Origin: Saprospiraceae bacterium
Lineage (GTDB): Bacteria; Bacteroidota; Bacteroidia; Chitinophagales; Saprospiraceae
Direction: 5' to 3'
Assembly (NCBI GenBank): GCA_016706365.1
Contig: JADJJU010000018.1
Coordinates: 1 to 15,912, forward strand
DNA: 15,912 bases
Notes under the pieces: model-generated
Database searches by the model: none
Told to the model about the DNA's origin: nothing
The model's input: the letters and a program-made list of their open reading frames with translations, nothing else
Program-made: the position numbers and the translations under genes
Part shown: positions 1 to 8,613 of the stretch, piece after piece
How positions within the stretch are numbered: position 1 is the first letter of the stretch
How the letters are laid out: the number at the start of each line of letters is the position of its first letter

Positions 1-520
1 AAATATAATAAATAAAATGCCCCAAATCTAAATCTGATAGGCTCATTTACCGAACGATATAAAAGCTTTAAATAATTATCATTCCATATAGATTTGTACA
101 ATTTGACAATAAAGGTCCTGTACAAGCCCACTAATACGGCAAGGCAAATCATCAGAATCATCAAAATGGTAAATAGAAAATCCTTATCAACCCGCTTTCT
201 CACATTCTCCAGTAATGGATCTTCGAAATTAATATCAGACTTTGGTACCCGAATCACTTAAAATGGGTTTTCTGGATCATTCTTCTACCAAAACCGAAGC
301 TTTGACCGGAGCCAAAGTGTCAGTAACCTGAGTGCTAAGTGTATCTTCAGGAATGGCCACAAGATCTATCAAGTGTATCAATCTGATACACACCTGCATT
401 TCGCATAGAATCCACCCAGTGTGCAGTCCGATTTTTTATATCAAAGGGATTCCTATCTCTGATCCGCAAGCAATGATTGCGTTTTCATCAGCAGGTAAAA
501 GATAAATTACTGAAAGGAAT
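1..520 (-). CDS. DUF4271 domain-containing membrane protein (partial, frameshifted)
   Basis: Reading leftwards, the frames join into a Bacteroidota DUF4271-type protein. A segment starting NPFDIKNRTAHWVDSMRN (about 450-390) is followed by an acidic, Thr/Pro-rich linker (about 350-280). Then come DINFEDPLLENVRKRVDKDF, a hydrophobic helix FTILMILMICLAVLVGLY (about 170-115) and YKSIWNDNYLKLLYRSVNEP running into more hydrophobic residues at the window edge. DUF4271 proteins are multi-pass inner-membrane proteins of unknown function. At least two frameshifts are needed (near 365 and 260-285). The start is not firm: a hydrophobic, signal-like stretch lies near 515-470, but no clean ATG joins it. 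The C-terminal membrane part is outside the window. Confidence 0.7.
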
Positions 521-559
521 TTTGGGTCACGATATTCTGTATAAAGTATGCTAATATAC

Positions 560-932
560 AGCCATTGGAGGCAAAGTATCAAAACACGCTTCGGAGAGTG
601 CGCCAAATTCCGGGAGGTAGTCGTAGCGAAGTGATGTCTTTCTGCGCCTACGGCTTGAAAGGTGATGTTTTTCATGGATCTTTTCATGAAATGGGATGTC
701 TTTATATTCAAAGCGTAGCTGCAGAAAATATAAAGGTGATGGCTGGCGCTAAAAACAAGAAGGCAGCTTCTTCCCGGATGTTCTCGCAACTCGCCGCTCA
801 CAGCTTAAGCTCCCAAGCAGTTTGGCTGTTTACGCCTTTACGCCTTGCGACTTTCCCACACTGCTCGAAGTAGCTTCCAGCTACGAGTACACACCTGGCT
901 GTTCAACTTGAAGCTTGGAAGCTTGCAGCTCC
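560..932. repeat. Non-coding repeat-rich intergenic stretch
   Basis: No gene is supported between corA and the DUF4271 gene. Two related modules, each opening GATGTCTTT and closing AAAGGTGATG, lie at about 633-667 and 695-741. The second contains a perfect 9-bp inverted repeat (CTTTATATT 700-708, AATATAAAG 727-735), and the first has a shorter CTTTC/GAAAG pair. Between them TTTTCATG occurs twice. From 765 to 930 the tetramer AGCT occurs eight times (765, 802, 808, 872, 879, 912, 920, 927), in phrases such as AAGCTTG and CAGCTC. The open frames across this stretch are repeat-driven and have no protein-like composition. Confidence 0.6.
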
Positions 933-1985
933 TTAGAACCATCTTTGTTTTAAAGTAAACAATCATAGCCCCAGCCATAGAAATCATTAATCCCCATACT
1001 GCATACAATAACCGTACTTCCATTCCAGTTCAGGCATGACTCTGAAATTCATGCCATATACTCCGACTATAAATGTGATCGGAATAAAATTTCAGAAATG
1101 ATAGTCAACACCTGCATGATTTTATTGGTGCTTATACACTTGGGTTTGATACAAATCATTTACCCCTACCAATGATTCTCTGCAGGTTTCAAGCGCTTCA
1201 GTAATACTCAGAATGTGATCATACAAATCCTGGATATAGAGATAGTGTTGATCTGCCTCATATGGATCTTCAAGTTTTTGGAGTCTGTTTGCAACCTCAA
1301 GGGAGTGTAACTTTTCTCATCAATAGTATATCGCCCCCGCATTAAATGCCAATGGTGTTTGAACTGATGATTTTCATTATCTGAAATGTCTGACTCCAGA
1401 TCCTGAATTTGAGTTTCTATTTTATCCAGAACTTCAAAATATTGATCGACGACAAGATCCATCAGGGCATATACAAGATAAGTGCTGTTTTTCTGCCTGA
1501 GCCTGGATCCTTCTTTCCTTCAAAATCTTTCTTTGATAGGTTCAAATAAATCAGATTCATTTTCCTGAAATGAAATAACTAAACCCGGCTTGAAGAATAT
1601 TCCGATTTGCTCTGTGACCAGTAAATTATCGGCATTAAAAAACTAAGTGCTGTGAGAAAAATTAAATTTCCATCATCAAACTCATCAATTGGGTCGCTGC
1701 CCTGGATGCAAGATATCCTCGAGGCCAAGAGGGTGTATTTTGAATTTTAATCCAATCTTTTGAATCAGATCCACATCATGCAAACCTCTCAGATCATACC
1801 AAAAGTTTTGTCCCTCTTCTGTGGTATTTTCATCCAAAGAATCATTTAGGGGTTTTAGTGTTTCAGAATTGTACATCCAGCCATCCAGATAAGGAATATC
1901 AAGACTTCTCTGGCCGGCAAAAATCAATGTTCCGGGGGGCAGGCAGGGCTTCTTGATATGGTGGCTTTTCCTCCTTTTTTGACAT
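933..1985 (-). CDS. corA: CorA-family magnesium/cobalt transporter (frameshifted)
   Basis: CorA forms a pentameric inner-membrane Mg2+ (also Co2+) channel with a large cytoplasmic domain. The reconstructed protein is about 350 residues, the normal length. It begins MSKKEEKPPYQEALPAPPGT, then has the cytoplasmic motif LRGLHDVDLIQKIG..IHPLGLEDILHPGQRP (about 1800-1685). A helical region with YLVYALMDLVVDQYFEVLDKIE lies around 1480-1410, and KIMQVLTIISEIFIPITFIVGVYGMNF in the first membrane helix. The signature GMN triplet is intact (codons 1055-1047). The second helix reads AVWGLMISMAGAMIVYF and the end is a short basic tail (KTKRWF, stop about 935-933). Six or more frameshifts are needed. The ATG overlaps the upstream channel gene stop as TAATG, so the two are probably translated together. 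Confidence 0.88.
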
Positions 1986-2859
1986 TAGTTGATGGTTTGA
2001 TCCGATGATAAATTTTGTTTTGCAAAATGTACTACTTGCTGCGGATAAGGTATAACAATAGCACAGGCATCAAATCTTTTTTCGATAGTTTCAAGAAGAT
2101 CACAGTTCAATTCAAAGGCTTCTGCAGAGTTCATAGCCCAAGCCCAGCCCCGCAACAATATCCCATTATCCCCCAGTAAGATGACCCTGACAGGAACAAT
2201 TGGCAACCCGGAATCGACTTGTTCCTTCGTACGATTGTCTACAAAGAATTTATGTTTTTCTATTTCTTCAGCTATTATTGACTTAGCAAGATCCAGGTCA
2301 GAATTATATGAGACGAATACTTCCACCCATTTGCAAATCGATTGTCTTCAATGTCTGCATTTACAATGATTTCCTGAGAGATGACTGAGTTGGGAATAAT
2401 GATTCTTCTGTTTTCAAAGTCGCGAATGATAACGTGCCGAAGGTGTGATATCCTCCACAATTCCATGTAAGGTATCCTTGATTTTAATGCGTTGGTTGAC
2501 TCTAAACCACTGACTATATTACTTAGCGCATGCTGGGAGGCAAGACCAATAGCCAGAGCGAGGATTCCTGCACCAGCCAGAAGAGATTTTGCCACAGTGC
2601 GAAGTGGATGTGTTTCATATATGGCAAAACTGATACCAACGATATAAATAATTGCTGTACCGGCATGTGCTATAAATTTATAACTGGTAGGATCATTGCA
2701 TGATCTGTGTCGCCTTCAAATAAACCTGTCATAAAAAGTTCTGAATACAAAATTACCTATCACTGTGAGGATCAAGATACCCAGTAAATTGAAGACAAGC
2801 GAAAAGTTTTGTAATGCAGCCGGAGCTGTATCCAGAAAAATGAGCCCTGCTGAATTCAT
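1985..2859 (-). CDS. MscS-family mechanosensitive ion channel (frameshifted)
   Basis: This is a small-conductance mechanosensitive channel of the MscS family, which releases solutes on hypo-osmotic shock. The reconstructed length is about 290 residues, close to E. coli MscS. Order: an N-terminal membrane segment (NFSLVFNLLGILILTVIGNF), a second (GTAIIYIVGISFAIYETH), and the Gly/Ala-rich pore helix (AKSLLAGAGILALAIGLASQ, then NIVSG; about 2595-2515). The beta-domain follows (IKIKDTLHGIVEDITLRHVIIRDFENRRIIIPN; about 2490-2395), then the C-terminal alpha/beta cage domain. The last 110 codons are uninterrupted and end in TAA, which shares a base with the corA ATG. Frameshifts are visible near 2720-2680, 2510-2450 and 2330. 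The start is the ATG at 2859, which gives a direct lead into the first helix. Confidence 0.88.
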
Positions 2860-2891
2860 GTTATTATAAAATATTTAATGCTTATATCGCA

Positions 2892-2899
2892 CAAAAATA
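2892..2899 (-). promoter_or_regulatory. Candidate -7 element for the mscS-corA operon
   Basis: On the minus strand this reads TATTTTTG, a full match to the Bacteroidota -7 consensus TAnnTTTG, about 33 nt before the channel gene ATG. The TTTG expected about 19 nt upstream is not clear. A short inverted repeat (CAAGT/ACTTG, 2901-2914) lies just upstream. The surrounding AT richness makes a chance match possible. Confidence 0.35.
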
Positions 2900-3049
2900 G
2901 CAAGTTTTGACTTGATTAACTTTTTATGGAAAATATTAATAGGCAGACAAATTGAATATCTTTTGCAATCTTCTACTGCCATAGAGCCGGGTGTTTGATC
3001 TGACTGATCATACAATGTTACATTCATTACATTATATTCGTTACTCCAT

Positions 3050-5228
3050 TTGAAAACAACATTTCATTATGAACGACTATTCACTTTGCTCCTCTGTTTT
3101 TTATTGATTTTCCCTCTGCTCCGGGCACAGAAGGAGATCATGCTCGAAGATATTTGGGCAAAGAATACATTTCAAAGCAAATCTGTCCCGGGATTTAATT
3201 TTACAGCAGATGGAAAACATTATTTAAGGCTAGAAAACAATGCAATTCGCCGATATGATATTGCTACCGGTACTTTGCAGGATACATTGCTCAATGCAGA
3301 AACCCTTCAAACTGCCGATGGTAAAAGAATAAAAATTTCAGGATATACTTTTAGTGAAGATCAATCACTTGTACTGCTGGAGACAGATCCTGAAAGTATC
3401 TACAGATACAGCAAAGTTGCAAATTACTATGTATATAATCGTGCAGGCAAATCAGTCAGCACAGTACATGATGCTGCTAAACAAATGTATGCTCATTTGA
3501 GTCCTGATGGGGCAAAATCGCATTTATTGTGAATAATAATATCATGCTGAAGGATCTTAAAAGCAATAAATTAACTCCTGTTACTCAGGATGGAATGAGT
3601 AATAAGATTATCAACGGAGCTGCGGATTGGGTGTATGAAGAAGAGTTTGCACTTACGAGAGCCTTCGAATGGTCTCCTGATGGTAAATATCTGGCTTTTA
3701 TCAAATTTGATGAATCCGAAGTGCCACAATTTACAATGGAAACCTACAATGATGGCATGTATCCTACACCTGTCACCTTTAAGTATCCGAAAGTTGGCGA
3801 GAAGAATGCGGTCATCAGTTTGCATATTTACGATCTAGCTACTAACAAATCCATAGCATGTAACCTGGGAGTCTCAATGATATGTACATTCCAAGAATCA
3901 AATAGTCACCGGAAAATCAATTGCTTGCTTTTGTCATGAACCGACATCAGAATCAACTTCAATTGATGCAGGTGAGTCCTCAGACCGGAGCTTCGAAAGT
4001 ATTCATGGAAGAAAAAATGAGTGGTACATCGATATTCATGACGATATGACTTTTGCCTGACGGTAAAGGTTTTATCTGGTCAAGTGAACAGGATGGGTAT
4101 CAGCACCTTTACTGGTATGAAGCAAATGGCAAGCTTAAAAACAACTAACAAAAGGTAATTTTGATGTCACTTCATTTATGGAGCAGATGCAGTTAACAAC
4201 AAAATATTTTATCAGGCTGCTGCTACATCTCCCATGCAAGAGAGGTGTATGAAATGGATATCAAATCCGGGAAAACACGAACATTGTCTACTGCATCCGG
4301 ATGGAATAGTGCCCACTCAGTGCTTCGTATGACTTTTATGTGCTCACGCATTCGACTGCCAATACTGCCCCGGTAATCGGTTTTTTTTTTTAACAGAAAA
4401 GGCGAGCAAGTCCGAACGCTGGAGAATAATCAGCGGATGGCAGAGCTGCAGAAAGAATATGGAATGATGTCCCTTGAATTTTTCAATTTCAAGACTTCGG
4501 AAGGAGTGGATTTGAATGGATATATGATCAAACCTGCTGATTTTGACCCCGCTAAAAAGTATCCCGTTTTTATGTTTTTGTATGGCGGACCTAATAGTCA
4601 CCGTGACCGATAATTGGAAAGGAGCAAATTACTTTTGGTTTCAAATGTTGGCACAGAAAGGATACATAGTTGCTTGTGTAGATAACAGAGGAACTGGTGC
4701 ACGTGGACAGGAATTCAGAAAAATGACTTATCTGCAGCTTGGAAAATATGAAACTATTGACCAGATAGAAGCTGCCAAATATCTTGGCAAACTGCCTTAT
4801 GCAGATGCATCCAGAATTGGCATTTTTGGCTGGAGCTACGGAGGCTATATGTCCTCTCTTTGTTTGTTAAAGGGAAATGATAATTTTCAAGGCGGCCATC
4901 GCTGTCGCCCCCTGTTACTAACTGGAAATGGTACGATACCGTCTACACCGAAAGATATATGCGAACTGAAAAAGAGAATGCATCCGGCTATAAGGATAAT
5001 TCACCTGTTTATTTGCTGACAGACTAAAGGGCTCATACCTGCTTGTTCATGGAATGGCGGATGATAATGTTCATTTTCAGCATGCAGTAGAAATGGCAAT
5101 CGTTGATTAAGGCAAACAAGCAATTTGATACTTATTTTTATCCGAACAGAAATCATGGGATTTATGGCGGAACAGCAAGATTACATTTGTACACTAAGAT
5201 GACTGATTTCATCATGAAGAACATTTAA
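3050..5228 (+). CDS. Dipeptidyl-peptidase IV family serine peptidase, S9B type (frameshifted)
   Basis: Exported peptidase expected to remove N-terminal dipeptides (Xaa-Pro/Xaa-Ala type) from peptides in the periplasm; about 725 residues, normal for the family. A signal peptide (LFTLLLCFLLIFPLLRAQ) is followed by the beta-propeller domain. The propeller carries DWVYEEEF (3625-3648), whose glutamates hold the substrate amino terminus in DPP IV. The C-terminal alpha/beta hydrolase domain has LYGGPNSQ, VDNRGTGARGQEF, nucleophile motif GWSYGGY (Ser codon 4834-4836), HGMADDNVHF (Asp 5060-5062) and NRNHGIYGG (His 5154-5156), so the catalytic triad is complete. At least eight frameshifts are needed, including an 11-T run at 4381 where about seven fit the frame. 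The TTG start at 3050 may be a misread ATG (CCATTTGAAAAC for CCATGAAAAC). Confidence 0.9.
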
Positions 5229-5317
5229 TTTCCTGAATTTTAGAAGTTTTTGTAAGTGATTAGCAATGAATTATTTAACGGAAATAATTGTTTTGATTCA
5301 ATAAAACCAAGACCAAT

Positions 5318-5806
5318 ATGAACAACAGATCTACATATATTTATTCTATGCTTACTTTTCTTTCACTTTGTATGCCTGGTAATATTACAGCGCAAACACT
5401 TGATCTGAATAAAGCATGGTTGGATCTGCAGTTTATCATAGGTACCTGGAAAATCGAATCCGGAGCAGAAATGGAAAATGGGAATTTGTTAGAGAAGGAA
5501 CTTAGAGGCAAGGGGTTTGCATTAAATGGCAGAGATACTATTCTCAAGGAAGTGATTCAACTCGTGTATGATGATTCGGGCATTCACTACATCGCAAAAG
5601 TCAAAGGCCAAAACAATAATGAATCAACTATCTCTTCATTAGTAAACACTCAAAAGGCTACCTTTGTATTTGAGAATAAAGCGCATGATTTTCCACAGAG
5701 AATCAATTATCGCAAGATCTCTGATACGCTGATCATGGCCTGGATAGAAGGCGAGAAAAATGGTGAAAAGAAGAAGATGGAATACCCAATGAAAAGAATA
5801 AATTAA
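5318..5806 (+). CDS. DUF6265-family exported protein
   Basis: This 162-residue gene is intact. An N-terminal signal peptide (MLTFLSLCMPGNITAQ) is followed by a single small domain. Its landmarks match DUF6265: FIIGTWKIESGAE near the front, GKGFALNGRDTILKEVIQL in the middle and FENKAHDFPQRINYRK near the end. It closes with a short beta strand and a basic tail. The family is probably a small calycin-like beta-barrel; no activity is established, so I assign none. The start is ATG 5318. It is followed after one base by the YbjQ gene, so the two share a transcript. The 89 bp separating it from the DPP IV gene hold no clear terminator or promoter. Confidence 0.75.
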   Translation: MNNRSTYIYSMLTFLSLCMPGNITAQTLDLNKAWLDLQFIIGTWKIESGAEMENGNLLEKELRGKGFALNGRDTILKEVIQLVYDDSGIHYIAKVKGQNNNESTISSLVNTQKATFVFENKAHDFPQRINYRKISDTLIMAWIEGEKNGEKKKMEYPMKRIN

Positions 5807-5807
5807 T

Positions 5808-6135
5808 ATGTTCATCACTACTACTGATTTCATTCCCGGTTATATAATTGCTGAGGTAATTGACATTGCACGTGGAAGCACAGTAAAAGCAAGACATATT
5901 GGCAAGGATATTGGCGCAATGTTTAAAACAATGGTGGGTGGAGAAATCGAAGCATATACAAATCTGATGGTGGGTGCAAGAGAAGAGGCAATTTTAAGGA
6001 TGGAAGCAGATGCGAGAAAGAATGGGTGCAAATGCTGTCATCAATGTTCGTTTCACCACTTCTGCCATTATGCAGGGAGCATCGGAAATTCTGGCATATG
6101 GTACAGCGGTTCGCATTGAACAAATAAATGTATAA
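5808..6135 (+). CDS. YbjQ/UPF0145-family protein (one frameshift)
   Basis: YbjQ proteins are small cytosolic proteins (about 105 residues) that form pentameric rings; a role in heavy-metal binding has been proposed but not proven. The reconstructed 108-residue protein shows the family pattern: TTDFIPGYIIAEVIDIARGSTV, then GKDIGAMFKTMVGGEIEAYTNLM, AREEAILRM, and after the frameshift ANAVINVRFTTSAIMQGASEI with the final strand AYGTAVRIEQ. A single-base error near 6025 (AGAAAGAATGGG) breaks the frame. Its TAA overlaps the smpB ATG by one base, which argues for translational coupling. Confidence 0.88.
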
Positions 6136-6588
6136 TGTTGAAAACAATAGAAATAAAGAATAGGAAGGCAAAGCATGATTATCATTTTCTTCAATCATTT
6201 GAAGCAGGGATAATGCTGGCAGGAACAGAAGTCAAATCCCATAAAGGCCGGACACGCTAATCTGAGTGATGCCTATTGTTTTTTCAATGGCGGTGAATTA
6301 TGGGTTCACAGCTTGTATATAAAGGAATATCAGCAGGGGGCATATAACAATCACGACACCAGAAAGGACCGCAAACTCCTTCTCAATAAATCCGAGTTGA
6401 AAAAGCTTGCTAAAAAAGCTGAGGACAAAGGAATCACTATCATCCCTTACAGAATGTTCGTTAATGATCGCGGCTTTATCAAACTGGAAATTTATCTGGC
6501 TGAAGGCAAGAAGTCCTATGACAAAAGAGAAACCATCAAGGAACGTGACACTACCAGAGAGCTGGAGCGAACTTATCGGGTGAGGTAG
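6135..6588 (+). CDS. smpB: SsrA-binding protein SmpB (one frameshift)
   Basis: SmpB binds tmRNA and carries it to stalled ribosomes for trans-translation. The 150-residue reconstruction has the whole family signature: NRKAKHDYHFLQSFEAGIML, GTEVKSHKAGHANLSDAYC, ELWVHSLYIKEYQQGAYNNHD, RKLLLNKSELKKL and KLEIYLAEGKKSYDKRETIKERD with a basic C-terminal tail. One extra base near 6245 (ATAAAGGCC) breaks the frame in the middle of the conserved KAG segment. Since SmpB is a conserved housekeeping protein and the rest is perfect, this is almost certainly a sequence error. The ATG overlaps the preceding TAA (TAATG at 6133-6137). No tmRNA gene was seen in the window. Confidence 0.95.
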
Positions 6589-6711
6589 GAAGATTGAGGA
6601 GATTAGTGGTGGGTTAGAGTTTTTTTGTGCAGAGTTTTGGGAAGATTGATGAGATTGAAGTGAGGAGTGTTGTGTATGTGTGAGAGGTTATGGGAAGATT
6701 GATGTGATTGA
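6588..6711. repeat. Degenerate ~52-bp tandem repeat, about 2.4 units
   Basis: Three copies of GGAAGATTGAxGxGATT start at 6588, 6640 and 6693, spaced 52 and 53 bp apart. The sequence between copies is less conserved but always G/T-rich on the plus strand with almost no C. The block begins on the last base of the smpB stop and ends 15 bp before the stop of the convergent gene at 6726. No coding frame or clear hairpin explains it. Confidence 0.6.
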
Positions 6712-6725
6712 TAAGAAAAATTGAG

Positions 6726-7920
6726 TTACCAGGTCAGGGTTACTCCCGCCATTCCTGCAGGGATATTTTGCTTCATTAATCTGATTTGTTGTGCTTCGCT
6801 CATTTTCAACATGCTGAAACCAGTTGGATTTATTTGGAAGTTTAAACTACCGGAACGATCCTTTTCAAGCTTCATGTTTTTAGTCTTATTTTTTGTTTCA
6901 AGCTTTAATGCTGTATAAGTGATAGCCCATCCGAGTGCGGCTCCGGTTCCTGTCATAAGCATTCCTGCCGGCATTTCTGTTTCTGCCAAATAGCTTACAC
7001 CTAGTCCAAGAAAGTCCCAACTCCAGTCCCAATGGTAATCACAGCTCCTTCGGATTTAGTGAAAGATGTATTATTTGTTAGCATATATGATGCACAAAGC
7101 CCTAATGTGCTTGAAATAAGGACAGTATTGTAAACTTGTTTTTCATTTCTTAATACATCAACAACGGATAGTCCAAAAAGCGTCCCAACAATTCCACCTG
7201 CATTGATTGCTCTCCAGTCTCCGCTGCTACGGGGAAGATGATTTTGTAATGCATGAGCTCCCATAATTCCCAGAGCTGATCCGCTAAACATTGCGATTCC
7301 TGTTTTTCTGGCATCCTGAGAATCGCTGAATGAATTATTCAATAAAAAACCGGATGTCATTCCCCATATATTACCGGAGTTCCAGGCAATTGAACGGGAA
7401 TGGTCGATTCCATGTTTTTTGCAATGAAATATCCTGCCAAGCCCTCAGCGAGACTGAATAAACCAGCAGGAACTAAAAAATTCTTGCCCTCCTCAATGAT
7501 AAAATCATCATTAATTGTCCAATACAGAGCCATACCGTGCAAGTATCCGGCCGTAGATCCCCAAAAATGAGTATTTGCTGCGGCAGGGTTTATCCATTTG
7601 TTTTTTGTCAATATCAGAGTAGATGTAAATCCTGCAATTGCAGTTATAAATGGGAAGGATTTACCAAAATTTGTTTTTTCAATTTTGTAGTCAAAACCAG
7701 AAGATCCTCTAGTATAAACTGTGTCTGTAAATAGCAATGAAATATATAAGCCCTGTACAATTCCGTGCATTGTAGCTGATGCTATCAAGTAATTTTTTCC
7801 ATTACGTTCTTTCATTAGGACTGAATCAATGGCAGACAATGACTCCTTCTGAGCGTAGGATGATTGAGCCGCAAGAAGAAACAATACCGGGAATAAATAA
7901 TTATATAGATTTACCTTCAT
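6726..7920 (-). CDS. Unknown Gly-rich exported/envelope protein (two frameshifts)
   Basis: I do not recognise the family. Three adjoining frames (7920-7357, 7360-7001, 6989-6726) join into one protein of about 397 residues. It has a clear signal peptide (LYNYLFPVLFLLAAQSSYAQ) and then about ten hydrophobic, Gly/Ala-rich segments of 16-20 residues. Examples are ASATMHGIVQGLYISLLF, HFWGSTAGYLHGMALYW, NAGGIVGTLFGLSVVDVL and GTGAALGWAITYTALKL. A basic, charged stretch (LETKNKTKNMKLEKD) separates these from a C-terminal part ending GVTLTW, with an aromatic final residue as in outer-membrane barrels. Either a Gly-zipper inner-membrane protein or an outer-membrane protein is possible. The frameshifts lie near 7357 and 7000. 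Confidence 0.6.
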
Positions 7921-8083
7921 GTAAGGTGATTAATATATTTATTGAATTATATCTTATACGATCAAAAGCACTAAAAGCTGCCCGGAGTAAATTTCATGAT
8001 TATCTGTAAAATTTACTTACCTGAAAGCACTTTCATCGTACTAACTTTTGGACTTTTGATTGTGCATTTATTTTTTAAGCAAT
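7921..8083. promoter_or_regulatory. Divergent intergenic region with candidate promoter for the LVIVD operon
   Basis: This AT-rich region separates the unknown envelope gene (leftward) from the LVIVD lipoprotein genes (rightward). On the plus strand TTTG at 8047-8050 and TATTTTTT at 8069-8076 are 18 bp apart, close to the Bacteroidota TTTG/TAnnTTTG arrangement with one mismatch. A start there would fall next to the ATG at 8084, leaving little or no leader. No promoter for the leftward gene could be picked out. Confidence 0.3.
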
Positions 8084-8609
8084 ATGTTCAAACATAGAAA
8101 AATACATTTATTCTTTCAATTTTTATACCAGCTATACTTCTTTGTGGATGCTATAAAGCTATGATACTATAAAGTAATTGGCTGGTACCTATGTGCAAAT
8201 GACTCCATTGATCTGGATATCAAAATTGAATCACCCAGGGCAATCTCCTCCCTTGAAAGAATTTATGTTTTTCAACAATATATTTTGCGATTGAAAAAGC
8301 AAAAGGAGTTCATATCATCGATAACTCCAATCCGGAAACTCCGGTTCCTATTCACTTTCTCTCCATTGTCGGCACTACAGAAGTGGCTATCAAAGATCAT
8401 TATTTGTATACGGATCAATTTAGTGAATTGGTCGTCATCGATATTCATAATATTGCTGAGGCTATGGAATTAAGCAGAAAGGAGGGAGTTTTTCCGAATT
8501 CAGGAAATCTGCCGGATCCAAATTCCGGATATTTCCAATGTCCGGATCCCAATAAAGCTGTCGAAGGCTGGGTGAGAGATTCAATGTTTGTCCTGATTGT
8601 TCCATTTAA
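8084..8609 (+). CDS. LVIVD-type lipoprotein A (frameshifted)
   Basis: Short putative lipoprotein of about 174 residues. After a basic start (MFKHRK) the frames join into FIPAILLCGCYK, a signal with lipobox L-C-G-C (Cys codon 8149-8151). The middle reads NDSIDLDIKIESPRAIS and QYIFAIEKAKGVHIIDNSNP, then HYLYTDQFSELVVIDI, the short beta-blade pattern of LVIVD repeats (only about two blades, too few for a closed propeller). The C-terminal part is Asn/Pro/Cys-rich (FPNSGNLPDPNSG, QCPDPNK) and probably ends CPDCSI with TAA at 8607-8609. Three or more frameshifts are needed. It ends 4 nt before gene B, so they form an operon. Partner and ligand are unknown. Confidence 0.6.
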
Positions 8610-8613
8610 TCCA

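Noticed and set aside
436..873. Overlapping open frames on both strands (121 and 102 codons)
   Set aside because: They run through the repeat modules, have no domain or signal features and overlap each other. They are most likely chance frames in non-coding repeats.
6588..6711. CRISPR array
   Set aside because: Only three degenerate cores, no conserved full-length repeat or unique spacers, and no cas genes nearby.
6135..6726. tmRNA (ssrA) gene beside smpB
   Set aside because: No tRNA-like ends or tag-peptide frame seen next to smpB in this window.
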